Source of the DNA: CBDCGJ01 sp965238305
Lineage (GTDB): Bacteria > Pseudomonadota > Alphaproteobacteria > GCA-2731375
Length of the DNA: 64,000 nt
NCBI GenBank assembly: GCA_965238305.1
Contig: CBDEHK010000001.1
Coordinates: 2,604,001-2,668,000, forward strand
Direction: 5' to 3'
In this document: positions 10,501 to 19,411 of the stretch, piece after piece
Numbering within the stretch: position 1 is the stretch's first letter
How the letters are laid out: each line of letters starts with the position of its first letter
The notes under the pieces: model-generated
The model's database searches: none
The model's input: only the letters and a program-made list of their open reading frames with translations
Told to the model about the DNA's origin: nothing
Program-made: the position numbers and the translations under genes

Positions 10501-11066
10501 GTGATGATCGGCAAATCAGGTTGGTTGAGCCGCGCGCGTTCCGCCTTCACCGCGTTCACGGCGGTTTTCAATTGCAAGGGATCTTGCACCGTCTCAATCA
10601 GAACGCCGTCGATACCGCCTTCGATCAGGCCGGCGGCTTGGCGACGCAGACCGGTTTCCAGCTCGTCATAGCCGACATGACCCAGGGTCGGCAGCTTAGT
10701 ACCGGGGCCGATCGAGCCTAAGACAAACCGATCGCGCTCGTCGTTATTGAATTCAGCTAAACTTTCTTGGGCTAATTCTGCGGCAACGCGATTGATATTT
10801 TCGGTTTCGCCCGCCAGGTCAAATTCTGCTAGCGTCGCGGCGGAACCGCCGAACGTATTGGTCAGGATGATATCGGCACCGGCTTGCAAATAGTGCTGGT
10901 GGACGGAACGCACAAAATCGGGCCGCGACAGGTTGAGGGCCTCGCTGCAGTTTTCCTGACCGAGAAAGTCCTTTTCGATGTCCAGGTCGCTGGCCTGGAT
11001 CAAGCTGCCGGTGGCCCCATCCGCCAGCAGCACCCGCTCTTTTAGCGCGTCAATCAATCGAGGCAT
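7581..11066 (-). CDS. metH: Cobalamin-dependent methionine synthase MetH
   Basis: Transfers the methyl group of 5-methyltetrahydrofolate to homocysteine through cobalamin. All four modules are present in 1161 residues: the homocysteine domain with zinc ligands in GGCCGT near residue 289; the pterin-binding domain starting around ENAFFAIGERCNANG; the cobalamin domain with its cap and the lower-ligand motif DVHDIGKNLVD near residue 730; and the C-terminal AdoMet-binding reactivation domain (from about residue 890, with RYSFGYPACPNL). Slightly shorter than the E. coli enzyme (1227 residues) but complete. It lies 10 bases downstream of metF, as the last gene of an operon headed by the ArsR-type regulator. 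Confidence 0.97.
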   Translation of the reverse strand: MPRLIDALKERVLLADGATGSLIQASDLDIEKDFLGQENCSEALNLSRPDFVRSVHQHYLQAGADIILTNTFGGSAATLAEFDLAGETENINRVAAELAQESLAEFNNDERDRFVLGSIGPGTKLPTLGHVGYDELETGLRRQAAGLIEGGIDGVLIETVQDPLQLKTAVNAVKAERARLNQPDLPIITSVTIETMGTLLVGTDIAAAATIIRALDVDIIGLNCATGPKEMEEHLKWLDENWPGLISVMPNAGLPELKDGKPHYPMQAEDMAVHLKRFVATYGVNLIGGCCGTEPAHIAALDQVLRDLGDHRPAAKKRTVHWLPATASLYSQVPYEQENAFFAIGERCNANGSKKFRKLQEAGDWDGCIAIAREQMSEGSHALDLCTAFVGRDEIAEMNEMVTRLRGQVAAPLVIDSTELPVLEAALKLYPGKALINSINFEDGEEPAAARLRLAKKFGAGVVALTIDEKGMAKTAAEKIAIAKRLYDFAVDEHGLAPADLLFDPLTFTICTGNNDDRRLGLETLDAIATLRKKLPACQVILGLSNISFGLKPVARHVLNSVYLDHALKAGMTGAILHVSKIRPLHAIPSAEVEAAEALIFDKRLGDNDPLQDFIAFYQDRDAESVEQKIILENVEERLSQRIVDGDRIGLEDDLTEAMENHSPLHIINTFLLDGMKIVGDLFGAGKMQLPFVLQSAETMKAAVSYLEPHMDRSDTQSRGTIVLATVKGDVHDIGKNLVDIILTNNGYKVVNLGIKQPIAQIIEAAKEHQVDAIGMSGLLVKSTAIMRENMAELSRENLQVPVMLGGAALTRRYVEEDCANAYTTGHVAYAQDAFEGLDLMARAIAGTFGDLAKTRQKKRASKPKNNSRVLGEASLLTRPIDQQEIRVRRDELAKATEVPAPPFWGDRVLKDIDLDDLLPFLNERMLYQFHWGYRKQGRKLEEYLAWAATELRPILTDLVARCKAEAILQPQAVYGYWPAISDGDDLVLCALDEDREIARFALPRQNRQGGLCVSDFFRDRSSNEQDIIAIQAVTVGQQASDIAREWFEADRYTDYLYLHGLGVEMAEAIAEYVHRLVRQELGFADQDAACTKDVIQQNYRGARYSFGYPACPNLADQTKLLELLGADRIGLALGDEDQLHPEQSTSAIVVHHPQAKYFSV

Positions 11067-11076
11067 GGGAAATCCG

Positions 11077-12069
11077 CTAGTTTGTTTGCTGACGACGGGC
11101 AGGATCGAGTTGCGCGAGCTCGCCCGACACCGTGTTGCCTAATTTGCGTTCATCCGCGGCGCGGTCTTCGGCCCAAGCATGGGCCCAGGACCGCCGTGCC
11201 CGCAGGCCTAACAAATGACAAATCGCAAAACTCAGGTCGGCACGATTGAGAGTGAAAAAATGGAATTCATTGACGCCGGCTTCCTGCAATCTTTGGCATT
11301 GTTCTGCCGTGACGGCGGCGGCGATGAGTTTACGGGTCTCGGCATCGTCTTCCAAACCATCAAAATAATGGGCGATACGGGCAGGAATAGCGGCGCCGCA
11401 TTTTTCCGCGAAACTGACCATTTGATCGAAATTGGTAATCGGCAGGATACCTGGAATAATCGGTGCCCAAATGCCGGCGGCGCGAACACGTTCCAGAAAC
11501 CGCAGAAAGGTATCCGGATCGAAGAAAAATTGACTGATCGCCCGGGTCGCCCCGGCATCAAATTTGCGCTTCAGATTATCGATCTCGGCGTCCAGACCGT
11601 TTGCGTCGGGATGGCCCTCTGGGTAGCAAGCGACCGATATTTCAAAATCCGCGACCTGCTTTAATCCGGCAACCAGGTCTGAAGCATAGTGATAGCCGGT
11701 TGGATGAGGTTGGTAATTATGTGTGCCGTCAACGGTGTCCCCGCGCAAAGCCACGATGTGGCGAACCCCGTCGTCCCAATAACCACGCGCGATGTCATTT
11801 ATTTCACCCTTGTCGGCAGCAACGCAGGTTAGGTGCGCCGCCGGTTTCAGGCTTGAATCTTTGCGGATACGGGTGATCGTCGCATGGGTGCGTTCGCGCG
11901 TGCTACCGCCGGCGCCGTAGGTGACGGAGACAAAAGACGGTTGCATCGGCTCCAAGCGTTTTAGCGAACGCCATAACGAGGCCGCCGCTTTTTCGGTCTT
12001 GGGCGGGAAGAATTCGAACGACACCGAAGGTGGTGACGCGGCATTCACGAGTTGGGTGGTTGAATTCAT
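11077..12069 (-). CDS. metF: Methylenetetrahydrofolate reductase MetF
   Basis: FAD enzyme that reduces 5,10-methylenetetrahydrofolate to 5-methyltetrahydrofolate, the methyl donor for MetH. The 330-residue TIM-barrel protein has SFEFFPPKTEKA at the start, VTYGAGGSTRERT (folate/FAD region), LRGD near residue 112 and ISQFFFD. Its ATG overlaps the stop of the upstream regulator gene as ATGA (12066-12069), which indicates translational coupling, and metH follows after 10 bases. The three genes form a compact methionine-cycle operon. Confidence 0.96.
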   Translation of the reverse strand: MNSTTQLVNAASPPSVSFEFFPPKTEKAAASLWRSLKRLEPMQPSFVSVTYGAGGSTRERTHATITRIRKDSSLKPAAHLTCVAADKGEINDIARGYWDDGVRHIVALRGDTVDGTHNYQPHPTGYHYASDLVAGLKQVADFEISVACYPEGHPDANGLDAEIDNLKRKFDAGATRAISQFFFDPDTFLRFLERVRAAGIWAPIIPGILPITNFDQMVSFAEKCGAAIPARIAHYFDGLEDDAETRKLIAAAVTAEQCQRLQEAGVNEFHFFTLNRADLSFAICHLLGLRARRSWAHAWAEDRAADERKLGNTVSGELAQLDPARRQQTN

Positions 12070-13043
12070 CCGACTTCCCTTGTTTCGATCGCTTCAGAGT
12101 TGAGTTCGTTCTTGCGGCTAGGTCTTGCCGCCGACCAGATCAAGACGGTCAGCGGATCGCCGGCCAGTTTTGTCGTCGGTTGCGGCGCCAGACCGGCGGA
12201 AAGGCACCAACTGGCAACTTCTGTATCATCGAAACCGAGCCAGCGATGCTGATGTTCATCGCGCAGCCGATCTATCTTGTGGCTTTCAAAGTCGACAATG
12301 ATCAGCCGCCCGCCAGGGCGCAGAACCCGCGCTGCTTCTGCAATCACCTCGCTTGGCCGGTCGGCATAGTGCAAGGTGAGGTGCATCAGGGCCAAATCAA
12401 AGGAAGACGGCTCGTACGGCAGGTTGTACATGTCACCCAAGCGTACCTGGCAATGACGCTGATCGGCGGCATCCAGTTGTGCCCGAGCTAAGGCCAGCAT
12501 ATCGCGGCTGGTATCGATGCCGACGGCGTGTTTGGCCCGGCCGGCGAACAGATCAATCATCCGGCCGGTACCAGTGCCGATATCGATGACATCATTGAGC
12601 GGCAGATCAGCGGTCAACGCCAGCAGGTTTTCTTCAACCTTCTCAGCCGGCACATAGAGAGACCGAATTTTGTCCCAATGGGCGGCATTTTCTTTGAAAT
12701 AGAGCTCCGCAGCTTTTGCACGCGACGCTTTAATGGCATCGAGCCTGGTCAGGTCGCGGGTCAAGACTGGATCGTTTTCTGGGATCAAGTCGATCAACAT
12801 GCGCGCCAGCTGCGCCATGGCGCCACTTTCACTGACCCGGTAATTGGCAAATGTGGCTTCCCGGTAGCGTTTCAATAAACCGGCGTCGCAGAGCAGTTTA
12901 AGATGGCGGGATACGCGGGGTTGGCTTTGCGCCAGGATCTGCGTCAGTTCGGTGACGGTCAGTTCACTATGGGCACAAAGCGCCAGTAAACGTAATCTTG
13001 TCGGTTCGGCCGCTGCCCGCAATCCTTGCAGAAGGGGTTCCAT
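12066..13043 (-). CDS. ArsR-type regulator fused to SAM-dependent methyltransferase, probable SahR
   Basis: Two-domain protein of about 325 residues. Residues 1-90 form an ArsR/SmtB winged helix (LRAAAEPTRLRLLALCAHSE, then SQPRVSRHLKLLCDAGLL). Residues 130-320 form a class I methyltransferase fold with the AdoMet motif VIDIGTGTGRMIDLFA, then LGDMYNLPYEPSSFDLALM and LRPGGRLIIVD. In Proteobacteria, ArsR-family SahR repressors sense S-adenosylhomocysteine and control methionine-cycle genes; alphaproteobacterial forms carry such a fused domain. Overlap with metF (ATGA) and the metF-metH context fit this. A GTG at 13076 could extend the protein, but a TTGTTA/TTATAT promoter ends at 13077, so the ATG at 13043 is preferred. 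A perfect palindrome lies at 13079-13094. Confidence 0.88.
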   Translation of the reverse strand: MEPLLQGLRAAAEPTRLRLLALCAHSELTVTELTQILAQSQPRVSRHLKLLCDAGLLKRYREATFANYRVSESGAMAQLARMLIDLIPENDPVLTRDLTRLDAIKASRAKAAELYFKENAAHWDKIRSLYVPAEKVEENLLALTADLPLNDVIDIGTGTGRMIDLFAGRAKHAVGIDTSRDMLALARAQLDAADQRHCQVRLGDMYNLPYEPSSFDLALMHLTLHYADRPSEVIAEAARVLRPGGRLIIVDFESHKIDRLRDEHQHRWLGFDDTEVASWCLSAGLAPQPTTKLAGDPLTVLIWSAARPSRKNELNSEAIETREVG

Positions 13044-13076
13044 GGGTTTGTTCCCGATTTCGGTAATATGAATCAC

Positions 13077-13105
13077 ATATAAACATATGTTTATGTTTAT
13101 AACAA
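13077..13105 (-). promoter_or_regulatory. Promoter with 16-bp palindromic operator for the regulator-metF-metH operon
   Basis: ATAAACATATGTTTAT at 13079-13094 is a perfect palindrome. On the minus strand TTGTTA (13105-13100) and TTATAT (13082-13077) are 17 bases apart and could be the -35 and -10 boxes, so a protein bound to the palindrome would cover the core promoter. ArsR-family operators are AT-rich inverted repeats of this kind. The most likely ligand is the fused ArsR-methyltransferase encoded immediately downstream, acting by autoregulation and control of metF and metH. Binding itself is inferred. Confidence 0.65.
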
Positions 13106-13189
13106 CAAAAATATCCGAATGCCGAATTCGTCCGAAATTTCTAGCAACAGAGTGCGCAATCGCTTAGGTTTTTCCGTGACTTAAACAGA

Positions 13190-13660
13190 ATGCCGAATAT
13201 GATCCAATCGACAACGTCGAACGACAAAAAGTACACAGCCGCCGTGGCCGAGGAATTTGACGGTCGCGACCCGGATCTGGACCGGGTCTATTACACCTTG
13301 AAAATTCGCGATTCCGAAACCGGAGCAGAGGTCTACCGCACCAACCGGCATTGGGTGGCCGATCAGCTGGACGAATACCATTCAGGTGTCCTGATCTTGG
13401 ATATTGATTTTGACGACAGCGATGAAATACTATTCATCAACGGTGGTTTGGTGGCGCCAAACTGCATCCCTTTCGTCCGGATTATCGAACTCGTCGATGA
13501 CATGGCCCAGCAATTTCCGGCAGAATTATCCGCTGTTCGTGACGTCGCAGAGCTTCCCGAATACGTGGCGAAAATGATCCGTGCCAACTTCAACGGCATG
13601 GGCCAGCCGCACGATTGGTTGGGGCATTTGGAACGCAGGCGATGCAGAACGCCGTCATAA
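13190..13660 (+). CDS. Hypothetical protein, 156 residues
   Basis: I do not recognise this protein. It is soluble and acidic, with no signal peptide or membrane helix, and has alternating strands (RVYYTLKIRD, GVLILDIDFDDSDEILFINGG, CIPFVRIIELVDD) that suggest a small alpha/beta fold. The Asp-rich DIDFDDSDE segment is its most distinctive feature. A second in-frame ATG at 13199 is an alternative start; neither has a clear ribosome site. It is divergent from the methionine-cycle operon with about 145 bases between the starts, so the palindrome at 13079 could affect it as well. Confidence 0.6.
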   Translation: MPNMIQSTTSNDKKYTAAVAEEFDGRDPDLDRVYYTLKIRDSETGAEVYRTNRHWVADQLDEYHSGVLILDIDFDDSDEILFINGGLVAPNCIPFVRIIELVDDMAQQFPAELSAVRDVAELPEYVAKMIRANFNGMGQPHDWLGHLERRRCRTPS

Positions 13661-13768
13661 ACTCTTTCTTGTTGCGGTGAACTATTCTTCGATCCTTAGC
13701 TTCCAATTTTAGCGACCTTTCCAAGTTCAGCCGATGCAACACGTCTAGCTTTTCCTATTGTTTCAGTT

Positions 13769-13799
13769 AGGATAGACGCTGAGGGAGCGTCTATCTTTG
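13769..13799 (+). promoter_or_regulatory. Perfect hairpin holding the ribosome site of the cyclase gene
   Basis: GATAGACGCT (13771-13780) and AGCGTCTATC (13786-13795) are exact reverse complements separated by the loop GAGGG (13781-13785). The TTG start codon follows at 13797. The only Shine-Dalgarno-like sequence, GAGGGAG, sits in the loop and top of the stem. As RNA this would be a ten-pair stem directly against the start codon, extendable by a G-U and an A-U pair into the start codon itself. It could control translation, or as DNA be a repressor site. There is no long T tract, so it is a poor terminator. Confidence 0.6.
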
Positions 13800-15524
13800 C
13801 AACGCCGTCTTGCCGCCATATTGGCCGCTGATGTGGTCGGTTATTCCCGTCTGATGGGCGAGGATCAAACGCGCACGCTTGATGCCCTGCGACAGTTGCG
13901 CACGGAACTTTTCGAACCAGTGGTAAACAAACATGGCGGCACTATCGTCAAGCGTATGGGCGATGGTTGGATTGTTGAATTCGCCAGCGTCTCCGACGCA
14001 GTCGACTGCGCCTTGCGCATTCAAGAAGGTGTAGCGGGCCATGCGGTTATTCGCCTGCGTACGGGCATTCACATCGGCGACGTTGTGTTCGAGGAAGAAG
14101 ATGTTTTCGGTGACGGCGTGAACGTGGCGGCGCGCCTAGAAGAACTGGCGAAACCCGGCGAGGTGCTGATTTCCGATACGGCACACCAAAGTCTTGATGG
14201 CAAGGCGGCCGCGCAATTTAGCGACGGAAATAGCCGTCAGCTGAAAAATATCGCTCGCCCAATCCAAGTTTGGCGGTGGCCCGCGCTTCAAATGTCTTCT
14301 GAAGACGCCGATGACAAAGAAGCGCCCACATTGCCAGATAAACCGTCCATCGCCGTGCTTCCCTTCGACAACATGTCCGGCGATCCCGAACAAGAGTATT
14401 TCTCCGACGGAATGACCGAGGATATCATCACCGATCTGTCGAAGATTTCGGCCCTGTTCGTGATCGCCCGAAATTCGACCTTTACTTACAAAGGCAAGGC
14501 CGTCGATGTCCGCGACGCTGCCGAGGAATTGGGTGTCACCTACATCCTGGAGGGAAGCGTGCGTCGCGCCGGCAATCGTTTGCGTATTACCGTCCAGTTG
14601 ATTGAAGGTGCCAACGCCGGCCATCTATGGGCAGAGCGTTAGGACCGCGATTTGGACGATATTTTTGCCATTCAGGACGAAATTACCCGCGAAGTTGTGG
14701 ACGCCTTGAAAATCACCTTGGATTTGGATGAAAGCTCGCGCCTCGGCAAACCGGCGACCAACAATATTGCGGCCTATGATCTTGTGCTCAGAGGCATGAG
14801 CTTGATGTTTCATCATGACCATGCAGGCACATCGGAAGCTCAGGGATTGTTTGAGCAAGCCATCGCTCTCGACCCGGACTATATAACGCCGCATTTCGGC
14901 CTGGCAGTTGTGCTGAACACGATTTATGTCAATGGCTGGAGCGGAGCGCCCGAGGAAACGTTGGAGCGGGGTTTTGAAATTGCCCAACGGGCGGTAGCAA
15001 TCGATCCTTTGGACCCTCAAGGACGCTGGGCCCTGGCGCTATCGCAGCTCTGGCGCCATAATCTGGATGAAGCCATCTCAGCGTCGCAACGCGCTATTGA
15101 GCTCGGGCCTAATTATGCCGAAGCATTTGTTATCAACGGCTATGTCCTGAGCTACGCTGGCGAGCCTGCCAAAGCGATTGAAAACATTCGCTTAGCCATG
15201 CGGCTCGATCCGCAATATCCCGAGATGTGGCTGCACTTTCTTGGCCATGCGCAGTTTGTTGCCGGCGATTACAAACAGGCAGCGGAAAGCTTACAGCGGC
15301 GCATCACCCGAAACCCCACAACTGATATTTCGCGGGTTTTGCTGGCTTCGTGTTTTGGCCATTTGGGACGGGAAAGCGAGGCTCGCGAATTATGGGCGCA
15401 GGCGTTGGAAATAAACCCGGATTATTCCATAGAACAAAAAAGCCGAATCCTGCCCTATAAGTTTCCCGCCGACTGGGAGCATTTTACTAGCGGTTTACGC
15501 AAGGCCGGCCTGCCGGAAAATTGA
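13797..15524 (+). pseudogene. Class III cyclase - TolB-like - TPR protein split by an in-frame TAG
   Basis: One reading frame of 576 codons encodes a class III adenylate/guanylate cyclase domain (residues 1-165: LAADVVGYSRLMGED with metal-binding Asp, then VKRMGDGWIVEF), a TolB-like segment (about 180-280: DKPSIAVLPFDNMSGDPEQE, then GVTYILEGSVRR) and TPR repeats (about 330-560). Codon 282 at 14640-14642 is TAG, where this family normally has Tyr in the context HLWAERYDRDL; the frame continues correctly afterwards. It is therefore a single nonsense change (or an assembly error). The second half could restart at TTG 14652, with AGGA 7 bases before it. Start: TTG 13797, the family-typical QRRLAAILAAD. 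Such proteins are predicted signalling enzymes; the nucleotide made is unknown. Confidence 0.85.
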
Positions 15525-15592
15525 CAATGTAGAACGCCGCCTTTCGGGGAAACTTGGACGCCTTTAATTTCCGGCTAACACCCCACACGGCA

Positions 15593-17269
<1,677 letters not shown>

Positions 17270-17408
17270 GAGACCTGACCTCTTGAATCTCTATATTACC
17301 AATGATGACGACGCGTCGAATGAACGCGAACGGCGCTATACATACTCCAATTTTGAGATGGAGCAAGGTAATTTCGAAGGGTGATTGAAGAGGAGAGAAT
17401 TCAGCTAT

Positions 17409-17720
17409 TTAGGCAGCATCAAAGGCGACACCCATCGTGTCACCTTGTCGCCAAACAATCCTGCAATCGCGCGGGATGCCATGATCGTCAATACTTTCTG
17501 GGATTTGCAAGCCCACTTCATCCGGGCAGCTAAACCAGCCATTGGTTCGAACTTTGGCGCCGGTATCGGAAATATCTCGTACAATGCACTCAAAAGAACT
17601 GGAACCGTCGTTGAAAACGATTCTCGCTCTTTTAAGAGTACGATGCCGGGCCGACTGCCTGTTTTCGGTAGCTTCCATGGTTTCCATAGTGATTTTCAGC
17701 GATCTTGGCTTTCCATTCAC
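17409..17720 (-). CDS. PilZ-domain protein, predicted c-di-GMP receptor
   Basis: Small protein made of one PilZ domain. The two c-di-GMP-binding motifs are visible: a basic R-rich stretch (RHRTLKRARI, residues about 25-34) and D-x-S-x-x-G (DISDTG) about 22 residues later. The usual final strand RIVWRQGDTMGVAF is present. The start is uncertain: GTG at 17720 gives 103 residues, and ATG at 17687 or 17678 gives slightly shorter proteins still containing the whole domain. It could act as a stand-alone receptor for c-di-GMP made by cyclases such as the GGDEF protein at 19412. Confidence 0.85.
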   Translation of the reverse strand: MNGKPRSLKITMETMEATENRQSARHRTLKRARIVFNDGSSSFECIVRDISDTGAKVRTNGWFSCPDEVGLQIPESIDDHGIPRDCRIVWRQGDTMGVAFDAA

Positions 17721-17816
17721 ATAAACATCATATCCGATTTTATTGTAATGAAAAAGTATTAAGGCTTTATCAATTTTGTTAGCTAAATCTGAGCTTTTGG
17801 CTCCAGTTAGCGAATA

Positions 17817-19235
17817 TCAACGATGGTCGAAGATTCTTTTCGCCTTGAATTCGGTTTTTGCCAAGGTCCCGATGGAAACAACCTCTACCGTCGCTTTAAT
17901 TTCGCAACGGTTCTTGATTTCACCGGCAACTTTGTCCGCTATGGTCGATGAGGGGCCGTACTCTGCGTGTTCGACGCGGACGGTCATGACACCCATGCCG
18001 GCGCTATCGTTATCCAAGTGAACTTCATACTCATCGCCAATGCCGTCAATTTCGCGAACGGCCTGCTCTAATTGCACCGGATACATTTTTATTCCGCGAA
18101 GATTAATCAAGTCGTCGACACGGCCTGACATGCCGCCAATTGCGCGCATATGATAGCGTCCGCAGGCACATTGGCCATCGTCAAGAACCGTGTAGTCGCC
18201 GACCAAAAAACGCAGTTGCGGTGAGGCTTCGGAACATAGATTGGTGCAGACGGTTAAACCACGGGCACCAATCGGCAGACGCTGGTGATCTTCGGGTGAA
18301 ACAAGCTCCCAATATTGTAGGTCTTCCATAAAGTGGGTGAAACTTTCTTTGCTTTCCAACACCGCTTTGCAGGAATAACCACCCGCAGATGGCGCGGCTT
18401 CCGTGCAGCCATAAAATTCCGTGAGTTTGGCCCCCCACACCTCCTCAATCCGTTGCCGTGTATTGGGAATTCCCATCGCCGGTTCGCCGCCGACAAATAT
18501 TAAACGGATGCTGCTGGTTCTGGGATCTTTTCCCAATTCCTGAATGACCCGTCCCAGATGCAAGGCATATGAGGGGGTGCAGATCAGCACCGTAGGATTG
18601 AAACGTTCAATAATATTGGCGCGCATGGCGGAATCCATGCCGCCGCCGGGAATGACGGGAACCCCCAGGGCAGCCAATCCCATTTGCGCCGTCCAGGCGA
18701 AAACGTGCGGACCATAACCTGAGCAGATCAAGGCGCTGTCATTGTCACCTATGCTCATTGCGGAGAGCGCCCGGGCATTCCCCCAGGCCCAAATGGCCCG
18801 ATCGTTTTGCGTGTAACGAAAAGGTCGCGGCGTGCCCGTGGTGCCGGATGAGCTGAATAACATCCAGCCGTTGCGGCCCCAAACTTCGTCGTCGACAGTC
18901 GTGTAGGTTCCGAAGGGCGGATGTTGGAGCACGTTTTCCATCATTTCGGATTTGTCGACGACCGGCCATTTCACCAGATCGTCGACATTCTGAATATCAC
19001 TTGGAAGCAGGCCTAAGCCTTCGAAACGTTGGCGATAAAATTTACTGTTCTCATAAAGAAAGGGTGCCACCGCTTTGATTTTGGCATCGTGCATCTCGCG
19101 CAAACGGCCGCGATCCGCATCATCAAATCCCGGGGCTAAGAATTTCCCACTCCGATCGGTAGGCAATGGCGCTTGCCAATTTTCAAGTGCCTCGAGCCAG
19201 ATCCGCCGGGTTTCTGATTTTCTGTCGCTCCCCAT
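17817..19235 (-). CDS. Phenylacetate-CoA ligase-like AMP-forming CoA ligase
   Basis: ANL-superfamily enzyme of the PaaK/COG1541 type, which adenylates a carboxylic acid and transfers it to CoA. In 472 residues it shows the ATP loop SSSGTTGTPRPFRYT (about residue 135), the GEP..(M)GIPNTRQR region, FYGCTEAAPSAGGYS (A5-like), and the hinge GRVDDLINLRGIKMYP. The length and lack of an acetyl-CoA synthetase N-domain fit PaaK. The substrate is likely an aryl or branched acid but is not fixed by sequence. The frame extends to a TTG at 19280; ATG at 19235 is chosen. It is divergent from the REC-GGDEF gene and stands alone. Confidence 0.88.
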   Translation of the reverse strand: MGSDRKSETRRIWLEALENWQAPLPTDRSGKFLAPGFDDADRGRLREMHDAKIKAVAPFLYENSKFYRQRFEGLGLLPSDIQNVDDLVKWPVVDKSEMMENVLQHPPFGTYTTVDDEVWGRNGWMLFSSSGTTGTPRPFRYTQNDRAIWAWGNARALSAMSIGDNDSALICSGYGPHVFAWTAQMGLAALGVPVIPGGGMDSAMRANIIERFNPTVLICTPSYALHLGRVIQELGKDPRTSSIRLIFVGGEPAMGIPNTRQRIEEVWGAKLTEFYGCTEAAPSAGGYSCKAVLESKESFTHFMEDLQYWELVSPEDHQRLPIGARGLTVCTNLCSEASPQLRFLVGDYTVLDDGQCACGRYHMRAIGGMSGRVDDLINLRGIKMYPVQLEQAVREIDGIGDEYEVHLDNDSAGMGVMTVRVEHAEYGPSSTIADKVAGEIKNRCEIKATVEVVSIGTLAKTEFKAKRIFDHR

Positions 19236-19411
19236 GATGCAAAGTCGTCCTCGTTTTGTTGATGAATTTACGTCTAGCAAGATTAGCCAATTCTTAAGAG
19301 AGATTTAAGCAATATTGTCTAGAAATAGTCGGAACGATATCGCGAATACGTGCATGTCAGCCGACAAAATTAGTCTTAACGGTAAAAATTGCCAGTCGAA
19401 ATTGAGTGAAT

